The notes: a model not told the origin generated them from the letters alone. A stretch of DNA of 64,000 bases from Pseudovibrio sp. Tun.PSC04-5.I4 (GCF_900104145.1 NZ_FNLB01000006.1:765001-829000), one strand, 5' to 3'; counted from the stretch's first letter, positions 17,389 through 26,501 are shown. Made by a program: numbers and translations.

Positions 17389-17985
17389 TTATGATCCGCG
17401 AGAGTAAAGTGGATTTGGTCGCGGAAGAGGCACAGCAAAGGCTGGCGCTTTGTAGGTTGGAGTGACACGGGCAAACGGATTTTGCCTCTCGTTTTGCCCA
17501 TCGTTTTGATTGTCGGTGATTTGAGTATTTCGCTGACCTTGATCCAGTTGCCAAGGGATCTGTTTATCTGCAGACGTGAGCGTGCCAGAATAAATTGGCT
17601 CGTCAACTGCATTTCCCATCTCAGGCAGCAACTGGCCGACAGCAACGTCATCAAATGGAATTGTCTCGATGGCTTCTTTCGCGGTTGTTATGGAAGCAAC
17701 CTGGGTGGCATCACGACCAGATAAGCCATCGTCGCTGAGATAGTTGTATGTCAGGCGCGCAGCCTCTTTGGCCTTCAATCCAACCAGCGTGAACACTGAA
17801 CCACCCATTTCACAAGCGTTAGCATTGCGATCACAAAACCCGCCTAAGTCTTTGAATGTAGACTGGGCAGCCATATAAACCTGCACAATGCCAATGGAAG
17901 GCGCATCCTCATCACTTCCTGTTCCGATAGGAAGAAGAAGGAGAACAAGTCCAATCCAAAATGTAGTTCTAAGCAAAAAGAACAT
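17389..17985 (-). CDS. DUF5330 protein, membrane-anchored
   Basis: 198 residues starting with one hydrophobic segment (LLRTTFWIGLVLLLLPI, residues 4-20) that acts as an anchor or uncleaved signal. The soluble part has DLGGFCDRNANACEMGGS, with two cysteines likely to form a disulfide. The C-terminal third is low-complexity and rich in Gln, Asn and Pro, ending VPLPRPNPLY. The N-terminus matches DUF5330 of rhizobia, where it is often found next to sufE as here. No function known. Assignment is from remembered family features, not a search. Confidence 0.75.
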   Translation of the reverse strand: MFFLLRTTFWIGLVLLLLPIGTGSDEDAPSIGIVQVYMAAQSTFKDLGGFCDRNANACEMGGSVFTLVGLKAKEAARLTYNYLSDDGLSGRDATQVASITTAKEAIETIPFDDVAVGQLLPEMGNAVDEPIYSGTLTSADKQIPWQLDQGQRNTQITDNQNDGQNERQNPFARVTPTYKAPAFAVPLPRPNPLYSRGS

Positions 17986-18335
17986 TGGCTTCGCCCGTTG
18001 GTTTGATAGTTCAGAGCCGCAATCAAATTGTAGATAGCGCTCAACCTATTGAAATCATAGGGTTTAGGCTCAAATATAACTTTTATTGTTCTCGCTAAAT
18101 TTGATTCAAATTTGATTCAAATGGCGAACGTGTTGATTTGTTGAGGCATTTTGGTTGCAATTGATTTTGTATGAAAATGATCTTGCTTAAAGAAGAGTAA
18201 ATATTATCGATATTTTGAAAGATATTTACTTCACTTAGCGTTCTGTAAATGGTTCGCCCTCTAAAATGTATCTAGTTAAATTAAGTGGAATAAGAATCTC
18301 AGTATCTTTTTGAGGTTCTATCCGGCAGGTGATGA
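17986..18335. other. Intergenic region with tandem GATTC-containing palindromes
   Basis: An AT-rich 350-base gap upstream of the minus-strand DUF5330 gene. I see no gene. Its main feature is the two-unit repeat at 18100-18121 listed separately. Confidence 0.5.
18100..18121. repeat. Two adjacent copies of palindrome TTTGATTCAAA
   Basis: TTTGATTCAAA occurs twice back to back (18100-18110 and 18111-18121). Each unit is an 11-base palindrome with a central T, and each contains GATTC, a GANTC site of the alphaproteobacterial CcrM methylase. It is 115 bases before the DUF5330 start, so a role in that promoter is possible. Confidence 0.6.
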
Positions 18336-18718
18336 TTAGTCTGCATTTCCAATACACTCAAGTTTACGCCATCCAATGGACATATTGGTGTCAACATCAT
18401 CAAAGATAAGGCGGAATCATTACGCGTCGTGGTTTGCTACACTGGTGTTGGTATTGATAAATGCGAATTGCCGAACCTTTGTGAACCATTTTTTCAGGCA
18501 AAATCGGGTAGAGTGAACTGTAAGAGTGGAGCCGGACTAGAGGGGCCGGTCGTTAAAGGCCTTATAGACGTTCACGGTGGGCAGTTGCTTATTCAAAGTG
18601 GACTTGGAGAGGGGACAACGGTATCTGTTTCCCTTCCGCGTCAGCAACTTGATGCGTGTGGCAAAAGTTTAAACTCGAGTGAGAACTCGAAGACACAAAA
18701 TGTAAGAGGTAGTGCTTT
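18336..18718 (+). pseudogene. Relic of a histidine kinase C-terminal ATPase domain
   Basis: After a stop at 18333 the frame reads LVCISNTLKFTPSNGHI, a match to the kinase N box (LLNLLSNAIKFTP). It continues with VCYTGVGI (from DTGVGI), LCEPFFQA (F box), GAGLEGPVVKGLIDVHGG (from GTGLGLP) and GLGEGTTVSVSLP. These are all landmarks of a HATPase_c domain, but the Asp of the G1 box is a Tyr and the G2 box is altered. The HisKA and sensor parts are missing upstream. No start codon fits before the N box. It directly precedes the peptidoglycan-binding protein gene. I call it a decayed kinase gene; stops are only at its edges. Confidence 0.75.
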
Positions 18719-19603
18719 ATGGCGGGGCGGAAACCAAACGGCAAGAATGCGAGCAGGGACCTGCCTAGAGCAAATCCTGTACAAGCTCAGCCAAATGGTG
18801 AGCACCAGCTTCAAATGCACTACGATGACGACGTCGCCTTCTACGGCGATGACGAAGTCGACCATGCAGCTGTTGCTAATGCAGCGAGCAAAAGACGTGG
18901 CAAGATGAACAAGTTCGCAACTTTCATGTTTATAGCGTTTGGGACAATGGGCTCGCTGATTGCTGTAAATGCGGCATTTCTTCAAGATGGTAAACATCCA
19001 TCTCCAATAATGACCACCCGGACCGATCAGCCACAGTTAGACAGTTCTGCTCTCGTCAGAACAGCACAGCTTGTGCAACGTCAGGAGCTTGTTGGAGAAA
19101 TACAACGGGAGCTCAGGCGGCTGGGTGTATATCCGGGCAGCTTAGATGGACAGTTTGGTCCTGCAACTGAGCGTGCCATCAGAGCATATCAACGCCAGCG
19201 TGCTATCAAAGAAACGGGTCTCGTGACGGATGGGCTACTGGCTCGCCTGACAATGGATTTTGATGCCGTCGAAGTTTCATCTTCACAATCGGAACAGGCA
19301 ACGCCAAACGGAGATATTCCGATCCCGCGGGCAACGCCTGGAGAAATTGCAGCTTTAACGCAAGGCAAGCAGTTGGTTGCCCAAAAAGGTGTTCAGCAGG
19401 CAGCCACGACTGTGCGTATTAAAAAATTGCAACAAACGCTGGCAAGTCTTGGATATGGTCCGTTGACGGTTGATGGCATACCAGGTGGTCAAACCTCATC
19501 CGCTATCGCAGCTTTCCAGAGGGAAAATAAGCTCAAGGTGGATGGGAAGATGAGCGAAGCTCTGATTTCCAACCTGACACGTATCAGTGGAACTCGTATT
19601 TAG
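18719..19603 (+). CDS. Membrane-anchored protein with two peptidoglycan-binding domains
   Basis: 294 residues. The first 60 are polar and acidic (HYDDDVAFYGDDEVD) and probably cytoplasmic, followed by a membrane segment at about 66-86 (KFATFMFIAFGTMGSLIAVNAAF). Two PG_binding_1 repeats follow in the periplasm: about 125-180 (IQRELRRLGVYPGSLDGQFGPAT) and about 230-290 (LQQTLASLGYGPLTVDGIPGG). Such domains bind the cell wall; no catalytic domain is present. It directly follows the kinase relic, and in related genomes a sensor kinase gene often precedes this gene, so the pair may once have been an operon. Confidence 0.85.
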   Translation: MAGRKPNGKNASRDLPRANPVQAQPNGEHQLQMHYDDDVAFYGDDEVDHAAVANAASKRRGKMNKFATFMFIAFGTMGSLIAVNAAFLQDGKHPSPIMTTRTDQPQLDSSALVRTAQLVQRQELVGEIQRELRRLGVYPGSLDGQFGPATERAIRAYQRQRAIKETGLVTDGLLARLTMDFDAVEVSSSQSEQATPNGDIPIPRATPGEIAALTQGKQLVAQKGVQQAATTVRIKKLQQTLASLGYGPLTVDGIPGGQTSSAIAAFQRENKLKVDGKMSEALISNLTRISGTRI

Positions 19604-19639
19604 CGATAGCAGTTACACTCAAATCTGGAAGATATAAAA

Positions 19640-20011
19640 ATGCGAGTAACCTCAGAGTTCTGGGTCGCAGCGTATACACGTCGCTGTTTTGCTGAAGGCG
19701 CATTTGCAGGCCTTCGCCGGAAGGGCGCTGCCGGGGCGGGTGCAATTTTTATTGTCATTGATCGTCTGGATTCGACCTACGATTTTTACGGTCCTGCACC
19801 ACAATCATTTTTCGCTGAAGAAAAGCCGCTTGACCGTGAATTCGAGTGCCTGATGGAAAAGAAATCTCGTGAGGAAATTGAAACCAAGCTGGAGCGCGAA
19901 GAGCGTATGGACCCCGATTTCTGGGTTGTCGAGGTGGAGGACAAGGAGGCCAGGTGTTTTCTGACGCTCCCAAAAGAACTAGGGCCTGATGATCTGTTCT
20001 CACGCTTTTGA
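19640..20011 (+). CDS. DUF1491 protein
   Basis: 123 residues. The N-terminus MRVTSEFWVAAYTRRCFAEG and GAGAIFIVIDRLDSTYDFYGPAPQ match the conserved DUF1491 family of alphaproteobacteria. The C-terminal part is rich in charged residues (EEIETKLEREERMDPDFW). It has no signal or membrane segment, so it should be cytoplasmic. No function is known to me. Its 3' end overlaps the convergent DUF2336 gene by 12 bases. Confidence 0.85.
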   Translation: MRVTSEFWVAAYTRRCFAEGAFAGLRRKGAAGAGAIFIVIDRLDSTYDFYGPAPQSFFAEEKPLDREFECLMEKKSREEIETKLEREERMDPDFWVVEVEDKEARCFLTLPKELGPDDLFSRF

Positions 20012-20845
20012 GGCAACCGCACTTACTTTTTGTTTATGTGGGCTGGCGATATGCCCAGTGTGGGAACGAAGCTCTCTGACCACCGTATTAGTCGCTTCAA
20101 AGATGCTTTGATAACGGGGAGTAGAGGGGTGCTCTGCCCAGCTTGCCAGTATGAGGCGTGCTGTATGTTTACAAAGTCCTGCAGCTGCCTTTTGTAAATC
20201 CCGCATACGATCTGTTTCAATCATCGTGCCCCAAAACCGAACCAGAAGCTGATCAACGGATTTGGGGGCAAATCCAAGCCCGACAAGCAGAACGATAAAA
20301 CCGTCAGGTGTCTGGTGGCTACAACAGCTATGCACCTGATCAACTGTCATTTTGGACGCTTTGACCAGCTGAGCTGATACACTTGCCTGTCCGTCTCGTA
20401 GTCCCTTTTGGGCGAGCTCTTCGCATTCAACAAGGGTGAGCTTGGAAATTGACACATCTGGTGCGTTATCTTTTTCCAGACTATCCGTAAGATCTTGAAA
20501 AGTCGAAATCGGAGCTGCCTGCAAGAACGCTTCCAGCTTCTCAGAGGGTTTTATCCCTTTAGTCGTTAGGCCGCTGCTGGCTGGCCTGTGTAATTTCGAG
20601 CTACGGTTCTGCGCAACATATTCACCAATCATAAGATCGTGGTCGTTCGCCAGGACAGACATGACGGACTCTGGAGCATTTGAAAGAGGGCATAGCAGAT
20701 GCGCGACCTTAAGCCGGCTATCAACGGAGACTGACGCAAGATGTTGTAGTGCCAGTTCCTCATACATATGTGCACCAGCACAGGAGTGACCGGAGGCAAC
20801 AAAAGCTTCTGTTGCTGCAATTAGGAGTTGGGATCTGTCTTCCAT
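20000..20845 (-). CDS. DUF2336-like protein
   Basis: 281 residues, largely helical. The layout of repeated helix pairs in the N-terminal part (DSRLKVAHLLCPLSNAPESVMSVLANDHDLMIGEYVAQNRS) matches the HEAT-like start of DUF2336 proteins. No catalytic motif or membrane segment is visible. Function unknown. Transcribed alone, convergent with DUF1491. The family call is moderately sure. Confidence 0.65.
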   Translation of the reverse strand: MEDRSQLLIAATEAFVASGHSCAGAHMYEELALQHLASVSVDSRLKVAHLLCPLSNAPESVMSVLANDHDLMIGEYVAQNRSSKLHRPASSGLTTKGIKPSEKLEAFLQAAPISTFQDLTDSLEKDNAPDVSISKLTLVECEELAQKGLRDGQASVSAQLVKASKMTVDQVHSCCSHQTPDGFIVLLVGLGFAPKSVDQLLVRFWGTMIETDRMRDLQKAAAGLCKHTARLILASWAEHPSTPRYQSIFEATNTVVRELRSHTGHIASPHKQKVSAVASKA

Positions 20846-21048
20846 GGAGGCGCGAACCTATTTACTCAACTAAAGAATTATCAGTGTTTCGGCGCTGACA
20901 TAAAATGACACGGCTCTTATTAAGCTCCGAAGAAAATTACTAGCTAAATTTAGGAGTAAACACTTTACAGCTCATTAACTGAAACTCCGCTTAACTGTGA
21001 AAAGAAACAGTAGCTTGTAAAACTAGGAAACATACCGGAGGATCAGAA

Positions 21049-21249
21049 ATGGGTAAACTTCATGATCTAGTTACTGAGCGGTCTCGTAGGCAACCAAAAC
21101 TCGTTGGTCGAGCTGGCGATAGAAATACGGCCTCAGCTCAAATCCATATTTTCCCAGGCGTTTATAGAGTGCCGTCGGGGATTGCCTGTAAACAGAGGAT
21201 TGGTGTTATTCGGGTGGTTGAAAAGCACTCGGAATACGAGCGGGACTAG
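21049..21249 (+). CDS. Hypothetical small protein
   Basis: A 66-residue, basic frame (MGKLHDLVTERSRRQPKLVG). Its main support is a strong ribosome site, GGAGG, with good spacing before the ATG. There is no known domain, signal or membrane segment. It is 40 bases upstream of the lipoprotein frame on the same strand. It could be a real small gene or a frame behind a chance Shine-Dalgarno. Confidence 0.4.
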   Translation: MGKLHDLVTERSRRQPKLVGRAGDRNTASAQIHIFPGVYRVPSGIACKQRIGVIRVVEKHSEYERD

Positions 21250-21289
21250 CGCTCTGCAAACTTTGCCTGTATTCCCGGTGTACTGAACA

Positions 21290-22207
21290 ATGGGACGCGA
21301 AGTTATGGGGCATATCTGTAGGACGGGATTGGACGGTGAGGGGGACAACTCTACCCTGCTAATCCGTATACTCAACGCCGCTCCAGAGCAGCAGAAAGCA
21401 CAACGCACATGTGTGCCCGGCTTGATATTACTTGTCACCGCCAGCCTTCTCCTGACAGCTTGTGCGCGTCCCAAAGGCGATTTTGGTCGCGCAAAGCCTA
21501 ATGTTTTGCATGACCGTGTCGCCAAAGATCTGGGCATGCTCTATCGCTATTCCCAAAAGCAGGATGTTTCCAATCTCAATCTGACCGATCAGGAAACTGA
21601 ACTGAGGGATAGAGGCTGGACACTGGTGATACCTCCGTCCTCTGAAGATTGGATTGGGGCGAATAAAGCGCAATTGCAGCGACAGGGTTTTCTCAAGGAT
21701 CCATATGCTGAGATGAATCCCTCCAGTTACTACGTCTACCTGCGTTCAGATAAATACCGCTCCAGCGAAACCCGTTATTCCCGTTTGATCGATGACATGA
21801 ACGCTGAGCGTAAGTTGCTGCCTCCGTTTTGTAAGATCGCACGGAAGGTACTGGTGAGCGATCATGAACGTCTTGATGCGCTCAAGCGCCAGACTGATGT
21901 GAACCCGCAGTTTGCAACGGGTGTAAGGGCACGCACGAAGGAGAATAAGACCTTCGTAGATTGGGTGTTGCGCGCAACCGGAAGACGTCTGCAAGCCTAT
22001 CAAATGGCTATCAACGCTCTTGAAATTGAAACGCCCTCACCTAAACAGATCTGGGATGCAAGCCACGGCTTTGAACTGCTTCGGCGTGAATACGAAGAGC
22101 TGCCGTCAAAATGTTATGCAGAAATGAAACCACGCAAAGAGCCTGAAATGAAGCCCTCTCGCATATTCACGGGTTGGGGGCTTGAAAGACCCGCTCCGCA
22201 GAAGTAG
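21290..22207 (+). CDS. Hypothetical lipoprotein
   Basis: A predicted lipoprotein with the hydrophobic stretch VPGLILLVTASLLLTAC ending in a lipobox, so the mature protein should be about 240 residues and membrane-anchored. The start is uncertain: the ATG at 21290 gives a long 50-residue leader, an ATG at 21305 is shorter, and a GTG directly before the hydrophobic stretch would leave almost no positive N-region. The mature part is charged with many Arg, Lys and Glu and ends in a Pro/Lys/Glu-rich tail (MKPRKEPEMKPSR). I recognise no family. Confidence 0.7.
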   Translation: MGREVMGHICRTGLDGEGDNSTLLIRILNAAPEQQKAQRTCVPGLILLVTASLLLTACARPKGDFGRAKPNVLHDRVAKDLGMLYRYSQKQDVSNLNLTDQETELRDRGWTLVIPPSSEDWIGANKAQLQRQGFLKDPYAEMNPSSYYVYLRSDKYRSSETRYSRLIDDMNAERKLLPPFCKIARKVLVSDHERLDALKRQTDVNPQFATGVRARTKENKTFVDWVLRATGRRLQAYQMAINALEIETPSPKQIWDASHGFELLRREYEELPSKCYAEMKPRKEPEMKPSRIFTGWGLERPAPQK

Positions 22208-22261
22208 CCCGCAAGGGAGGTTCCTTCTGAAAAGTGGGTTCTGTGGCGCGGTAAACTGAGC

Positions 22262-22858
22262 CTAAGCGTTTGGTAGGCCAGAACATGTCGCACTGCGCAG
22301 CGCCTCAGCTATCCTTGGCAAATACGCACTGGAGGGAACAAACGCCCGAAAGAGCGCAAAGCCCTTCAGCTCGTTGGTCTCCACCACAATGATCTCTTCC
22401 AGATTATCCGGCGGGTTTTCACGCAAAATCGAAAGTTGCTGCGGTGTAAGCACCAGCATGGTCACCACTTCCCCCTCAGAGGTGCGGTCATTGAGGCTGT
22501 AGGTCACCTGACCCTTTTCGTTAAACAGGCCGAGAGACCAGAACGGAGAAGGAGCAACAGCACGCACCACCAAAGGACCGTTTTCAAGGGAATAACGGCA
22601 GATTGCATGGCGCATAGACGGATCAAGGTCTGGCAAAGGTTCACTACGTGGCAGGATTGGCGGCAGAACTTGAAAGCTCCGGTCCATGCCAAAACTTCCC
22701 ACCCGTTCATAGGGGGAGTGAGGCACATAACCCGGCACATTCAGGAGTATGGCAACATGAATTATCCCCGCAACGAAAAGCCCGCCGATGCCCCAAAGAA
22801 TCCATCGTGGTGAAATGTAGATGTTCCGCAGTGATTTTAGAAAATCGGTCACCGGCAA
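22262..22858 (-). CDS. DUF1254-like protein of the PBP operon
   Basis: 198 residues with one N-terminal membrane helix (ILWGIGGLFVAGIIHVAILL, about 20-39) and a periplasmic part. HICRYSLENGPLVVRA-type wording, here AICRYSLENGPLVVRAV, and SPFWSLGLFNEKG are family-like for the short DUF1254 proteins found beside DUF1214 genes in rhizobia. Third gene of a minus-strand operon after a class A PBP and the DUF1214 gene, overlapping the latter by 10 bases. That link suggests a cell-envelope role; the biochemical function is unknown. Confidence 0.7.
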   Translation of the reverse strand: MPVTDFLKSLRNIYISPRWILWGIGGLFVAGIIHVAILLNVPGYVPHSPYERVGSFGMDRSFQVLPPILPRSEPLPDLDPSMRHAICRYSLENGPLVVRAVAPSPFWSLGLFNEKGQVTYSLNDRTSEGEVVTMLVLTPQQLSILRENPPDNLEEIIVVETNELKGFALFRAFVPSSAYLPRIAEALRSATCSGLPNA

Positions 22859-23550
22859 CCCACCCGTTCTACAGATGGCATGATGGGAGCATTCAGGCCG
22901 GCGCCGGTTGTGTAGGGAGTATCATAAAGCCGCATGGCAAAGACGAGCCCGTTATACCCGCCGGTTGGCAGCCAGTTCCCCGGACGGGCTACAGGTGATA
23001 CCTGGATAGCAAACCCTCCAGTGTCATCCATCAGGATCCCCTGACTATGCAAGGAAGCGCGGCCCGCATCTGTTGCCAACAGCTCCAGTGCGTTGTTCAA
23101 AGCTGTGATGGTCCAAAGTCGGGTCGCAAGTGCCTTGCCATAAATTCTGTAGTCGCATTGAGGGTTTAGCGCCCGTCCACTACTGTCAAACGCTGCATAA
23201 AAGGCAATTCCCTCACCACTGCCCAACGGTACGCGGCCTGTTCGAGCAAAGATGGCTGTACTGTAAGGGTCACTGGAAACAGTGCCTGCATAGGGGTGTG
23301 CAATCCAAACCCCACTTTCAAGCGCGTTAAAAGGAGAGCCACGGTTGAGGGAAAGGTAGGCACTGCCTATCCCCACTGTCAAAGCTATCAAGACAGAGAA
23401 TAAAAACGGTCCGAATGAGAAGAAAGGCGCTTTGTAAAGCAGCGGTGAAATATGCGGCCAAGGTTTTTGCCAGGAGGTTTCCGGGTCAAAAACCTGCTGT
23501 TCATTCGGTTCTGGAAACGCCACAAGAGGCATATGCACTGTGTGTGTCAT
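22849..23550 (-). CDS. DUF1214 protein of the PBP operon
   Basis: 233 residues with an N-terminal membrane helix (FGPFLFSVLIALTVGIGSAYL, about 47-67). The periplasmic part has SDPYSTAIFARTGRVPLG, ALNPQCDYRIYG, and near the C-terminus PGNWLPTGG and AMRLYDTPY, the recognisable end of DUF1214 (NWLPTP...LRLYRP). Its start overlaps the PBP stop by 4 bases and its stop overlaps the DUF1254 start, so the three genes are almost certainly coupled. No function known. Confidence 0.8.
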   Translation of the reverse strand: MTHTVHMPLVAFPEPNEQQVFDPETSWQKPWPHISPLLYKAPFFSFGPFLFSVLIALTVGIGSAYLSLNRGSPFNALESGVWIAHPYAGTVSSDPYSTAIFARTGRVPLGSGEGIAFYAAFDSSGRALNPQCDYRIYGKALATRLWTITALNNALELLATDAGRASLHSQGILMDDTGGFAIQVSPVARPGNWLPTGGYNGLVFAMRLYDTPYTTGAGLNAPIMPSVERVGCR

Positions 23551-25784
23551 TGGGTATAAGTCACGCCCGCTGCTGCGTCAGAGCCCAGCTGAGCCTGCAC
23601 ATTGAAATTCGTATTTGTATTGAATGGAAGCGTTTGTAGCCGTTTGCCAAGTGCGTCCAGCACCTGTTGAGAGCTTCTGTTCAACAACTCTGGAGGGCCG
23701 GTCACTTCCCTGTCACTGAGGGAATTATTTGCTATGACGGCCTTGCCTTCAGGGGCTTCAACACCGGGCATAGGTTTTAATTCCAAGCCCTGATGAGCAT
23801 AGGTCATAAATTTGCCCCAGGTCATAGCGGGCAGGCTGCCACCAGTCATCCGGCGCGTGGGGGAATAGTCATCATTGCCGTACCACACAGCAGCAGATAG
23901 ATTGCCCGTATAGCCAACAAACCAGGCATCACGATAGGCTTGTGTTGTCCCTGTTTTGCCAGCAGCAGTTATACCCTCAAGTTGTGCTCGGCGGCCAGTG
24001 CCCCGTTCAATAACGTTCACCAGCACATCGTTCATCATTGCGACCTTATCAAATGGCAGAATTCGGAGAGCTGGGCCAACGTCTCGCTCATGACTGTAAA
24101 GCACTTCCCCTTTGGAGTTGCGTAGTTCCAATACACCGTAAGGGTCCACTTTCTTCCCGCCGGAACCAAAGGCTGCATAAGAACTAGCCATATCCAGAAC
24201 GGTCACCTCAGAAACGCCAAGCGGCATCGCACGGGTGATTTTTAGCTCGCTGTTGATACCCATCATGTAAGCCGTGGTCGCGATTTTATCGCGCCCGATG
24301 GCCTGCGCCAAACGCACAGGAATGGTGTTAATGGACTTGGTAAGCGCCGTTTTGAGCGTAACAGGACCTGCGTAACCGCGGGTATAGTTACGCGGGCTCC
24401 AGCCACCAATGCTAATAGGGCGATCGGGGACAACGCTGTCACTCTCATATCCATTGAGGAATGCCGCCATATACACGAAGGGCTTGAAGGACGAACCCGG
24501 CTGACGCAGAGCATCTGTCGCGCGGTTAAACTGACTCTCATCATAATCGCGTCCGCCAACCATGCTGCGCACGGCGCCTTCAGTGGTAACAACTGCCATG
24601 GCCGCTTCTTCCACACCGTAGCGCTCGCTGTACTGGCGCAGGATACTCTCAACACTGTTGACGGCTTCCCGCTGGAAACCGGGGTCGAGGGTTGTGCGAA
24701 CTGAGATAACACGATCGTTTTTCAACTCAGGGTATTGAGAAGCAAGTTTTTTGACCTCTTCAAAGGCCCAATCAAGAAAATGGTCGGGAGCTTCACTCTT
24801 GGTGCGGTCAATCGCTTCGGCTGGGTTGCGCCGTGCCGCAATAACTTGCCCCTCTGACATGAAGCCGGCCTGCACGATATTCGTCAGCACCTCATTGGCA
24901 CGTGCGCGGGCAGCGGGTAGGTTTTTATGTGGAGCGTACTTGGAAGGGGCTTTGTAAAGCCCTGATAACATAGCAGCTTCTGCGAGTGTGATCTCGCGGA
25001 CATCTTTGTCGAAATAAAACTCGGAAGCTGCAGCAACGCCAAATGTTCCCGCACCCATGTAGGCGCGATCAAGGTACAGTTTGAGGATTTCTCGTTTGGA
25101 AAGGTTCATTTCCAGCCAGAGAGCGAGGTAAGCTTCTTTGATTTTGCGTTGTAGTGTGCGTTCGTTTGAAAGGAACAGGTTTTTTGCAAGCTGCTGTGTA
25201 ATCGAGGAGCCACCCTGCACAACGGAGCGGGCTTTAACGTTGGCAACCATTGCACGGAAGGTACCAAAAAAGTCGATTCCCATATGATTAAAGAATCGAC
25301 GATCCTCTGTTGCCAGTGTTGCTTGAATCATATGGTCCGGAATCTCATCGAGTGGAACTTTGTCATTGAGCAGGATGCCGCGCTTGCCAAGCGGGTTTCC
25401 AAACCGGTCAAAGAAACTGATAGAAAAATCTGATGTGGTTTTCCAGTCTGTGCGTTCTGTTGCTTTGAAGGCAGGCTGCGCAAAGGCAAGCATGATGAGA
25501 AAACCAAAGGCACAATAAGTCAGCCCTTCAGAGGCAAGACCTGCAATCCATTTAGAAGGTCCGCGCAGGGTAAACCGGCGCATAAAGGCGGAGTATCCGC
25601 GAAAGAAGACGCCGAGAAACTGCGTCCCGCGCCAGATAGCAGAATCCAGCCATGCATCGGTTGCAAGCATGCGCTGGGATAAATCGTGAAGGGTAGATGA
25701 GCGTCCCTCACGCTTTTTATTCATCTTTTCAGCAGAATTATCCGTGACATTCTGCTTTTCGCTGCTATCAGAGTTTTCTTCCAA
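23547..25784 (-). CDS. Class A penicillin-binding protein (transglycosylase/transpeptidase)
   Basis: Polymerises and cross-links peptidoglycan. 745 residues: a charged cytoplasmic N-terminus, one membrane helix at about 85-105, a GT51 transglycosylase domain with catalytic E160 in ATEDRRFFNHMGIDF and the GGSSITQQLAKNLFL block, then a transpeptidase domain with S431 in PGSSFKPF (SxxK), SINTIP (SxN) and KTGTTQAYRDAWFVGYT (KTG). All key residues are present. It is first in an operon with DUF1214 and DUF1254 membrane proteins. The long N-terminal extension (about 85 residues) is longer than in PBP1A of enterics. Whether it is PBP1A-like or another class A type is not settled. Confidence 0.93.
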   Translation of the reverse strand: MEENSDSSEKQNVTDNSAEKMNKKREGRSSTLHDLSQRMLATDAWLDSAIWRGTQFLGVFFRGYSAFMRRFTLRGPSKWIAGLASEGLTYCAFGFLIMLAFAQPAFKATERTDWKTTSDFSISFFDRFGNPLGKRGILLNDKVPLDEIPDHMIQATLATEDRRFFNHMGIDFFGTFRAMVANVKARSVVQGGSSITQQLAKNLFLSNERTLQRKIKEAYLALWLEMNLSKREILKLYLDRAYMGAGTFGVAAASEFYFDKDVREITLAEAAMLSGLYKAPSKYAPHKNLPAARARANEVLTNIVQAGFMSEGQVIAARRNPAEAIDRTKSEAPDHFLDWAFEEVKKLASQYPELKNDRVISVRTTLDPGFQREAVNSVESILRQYSERYGVEEAAMAVVTTEGAVRSMVGGRDYDESQFNRATDALRQPGSSFKPFVYMAAFLNGYESDSVVPDRPISIGGWSPRNYTRGYAGPVTLKTALTKSINTIPVRLAQAIGRDKIATTAYMMGINSELKITRAMPLGVSEVTVLDMASSYAAFGSGGKKVDPYGVLELRNSKGEVLYSHERDVGPALRILPFDKVAMMNDVLVNVIERGTGRRAQLEGITAAGKTGTTQAYRDAWFVGYTGNLSAAVWYGNDDYSPTRRMTGGSLPAMTWGKFMTYAHQGLELKPMPGVEAPEGKAVIANNSLSDREVTGPPELLNRSSQQVLDALGKRLQTLPFNTNTNFNVQAQLGSDAAAGVTYTQ

Positions 25785-25912
25785 ACCGATTACCCGTACT
25801 ACCGGTCACATCCCTGAAGGCACTTGGGGGATTATGAACCAAAACTGACAAACCTGTTAAAATGACATCCTCGCGAACTTCCAATTGGAATTTTGCATTG
25901 AGAGCGACAAAA

Positions 25913-26392
25913 ATGGTACCCGTAAACTCTGAGAGTCACCGCCCTTTCTGGCAAACGAAAACCCTTGAGGACATGACCCATGACGAATGGGAGAGCCTCT
26001 GTGATGGTTGTGGACGCTGCTGTTTGAACAAACTGGAAGATTGGGACACTGGTGCAATCTACTGGACAAACATCGCGTGTACTTTGCTAGATGGTACCAC
26101 GTGTAGGTGCAAAAACTATGAAGATCGCTTCGATACAGTGCCAGATTGTGTGCAGCTTTCACCGGAAACTGTGAGAAATTTGAAATGGTTACCTCCAACA
26201 TGCGCGTATCGTCTCGTTCGTGATGGCAAAGACCTGTACTGGTGGCATCCGCTTGTCTCCCAAGATCCTCAGTCCGTTCATGACGCGGGAATTTCAGTCA
26301 AAAACCAGACCATCAGCGAAGATGGGATGGAGCCTGAAGAATATGAGAAATTCCTCATCGAATGGCCTGAAGAGCCGGGCGATACTGAATGA
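25913..26392 (+). CDS. YcgN/UPF0260 family cysteine-cluster protein
   Basis: About 159 residues. The N-terminal FWQTKTLEDMTHDEWESLCDGCGRCCLNKLED is the UPF0260 signature. The CxxCxxCC cluster and later Cys residues (C in IACTLL, TCRCKNY, DCVQL, TCAYRL) suggest a metal or Fe-S site, as in YkgJ-type proteins. No function is established. I place the start at the ATG at 25913, which gives the usual family N-terminus; an in-frame ATG at 25862 would add 17 unrelated residues. Divergent from the PBP gene. The GTA leader follows. Confidence 0.88.
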   Translation: MVPVNSESHRPFWQTKTLEDMTHDEWESLCDGCGRCCLNKLEDWDTGAIYWTNIACTLLDGTTCRCKNYEDRFDTVPDCVQLSPETVRNLKWLPPTCAYRLVRDGKDLYWWHPLVSQDPQSVHDAGISVKNQTISEDGMEPEEYEKFLIEWPEEPGDTE

Positions 26393-26473
26393 TCCTGCAA
26401 AATTACTTTTCGTTTCAATAGGCTTCTCCACAAGGGGAGGCGGGGATAACTCCAAAGTCTCTATGTCTTACTG

Positions 26474-26501
26474 CAACGCAGATCTCACAGGATCTGCGTT
26501 G
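26474..26501. repeat. Perfect 11-base-pair hairpin between ycgN-like gene and GTA
   Basis: CAACGCAGATC and GATCTGCGTTG are perfect reverse complements around the loop TCACAG. There is no T run on either strand, so it is not a standard terminator. It begins 82 bases after the upstream gene's stop. It could be an RNA 3'-end stem or a protein site. Confidence 0.7.
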
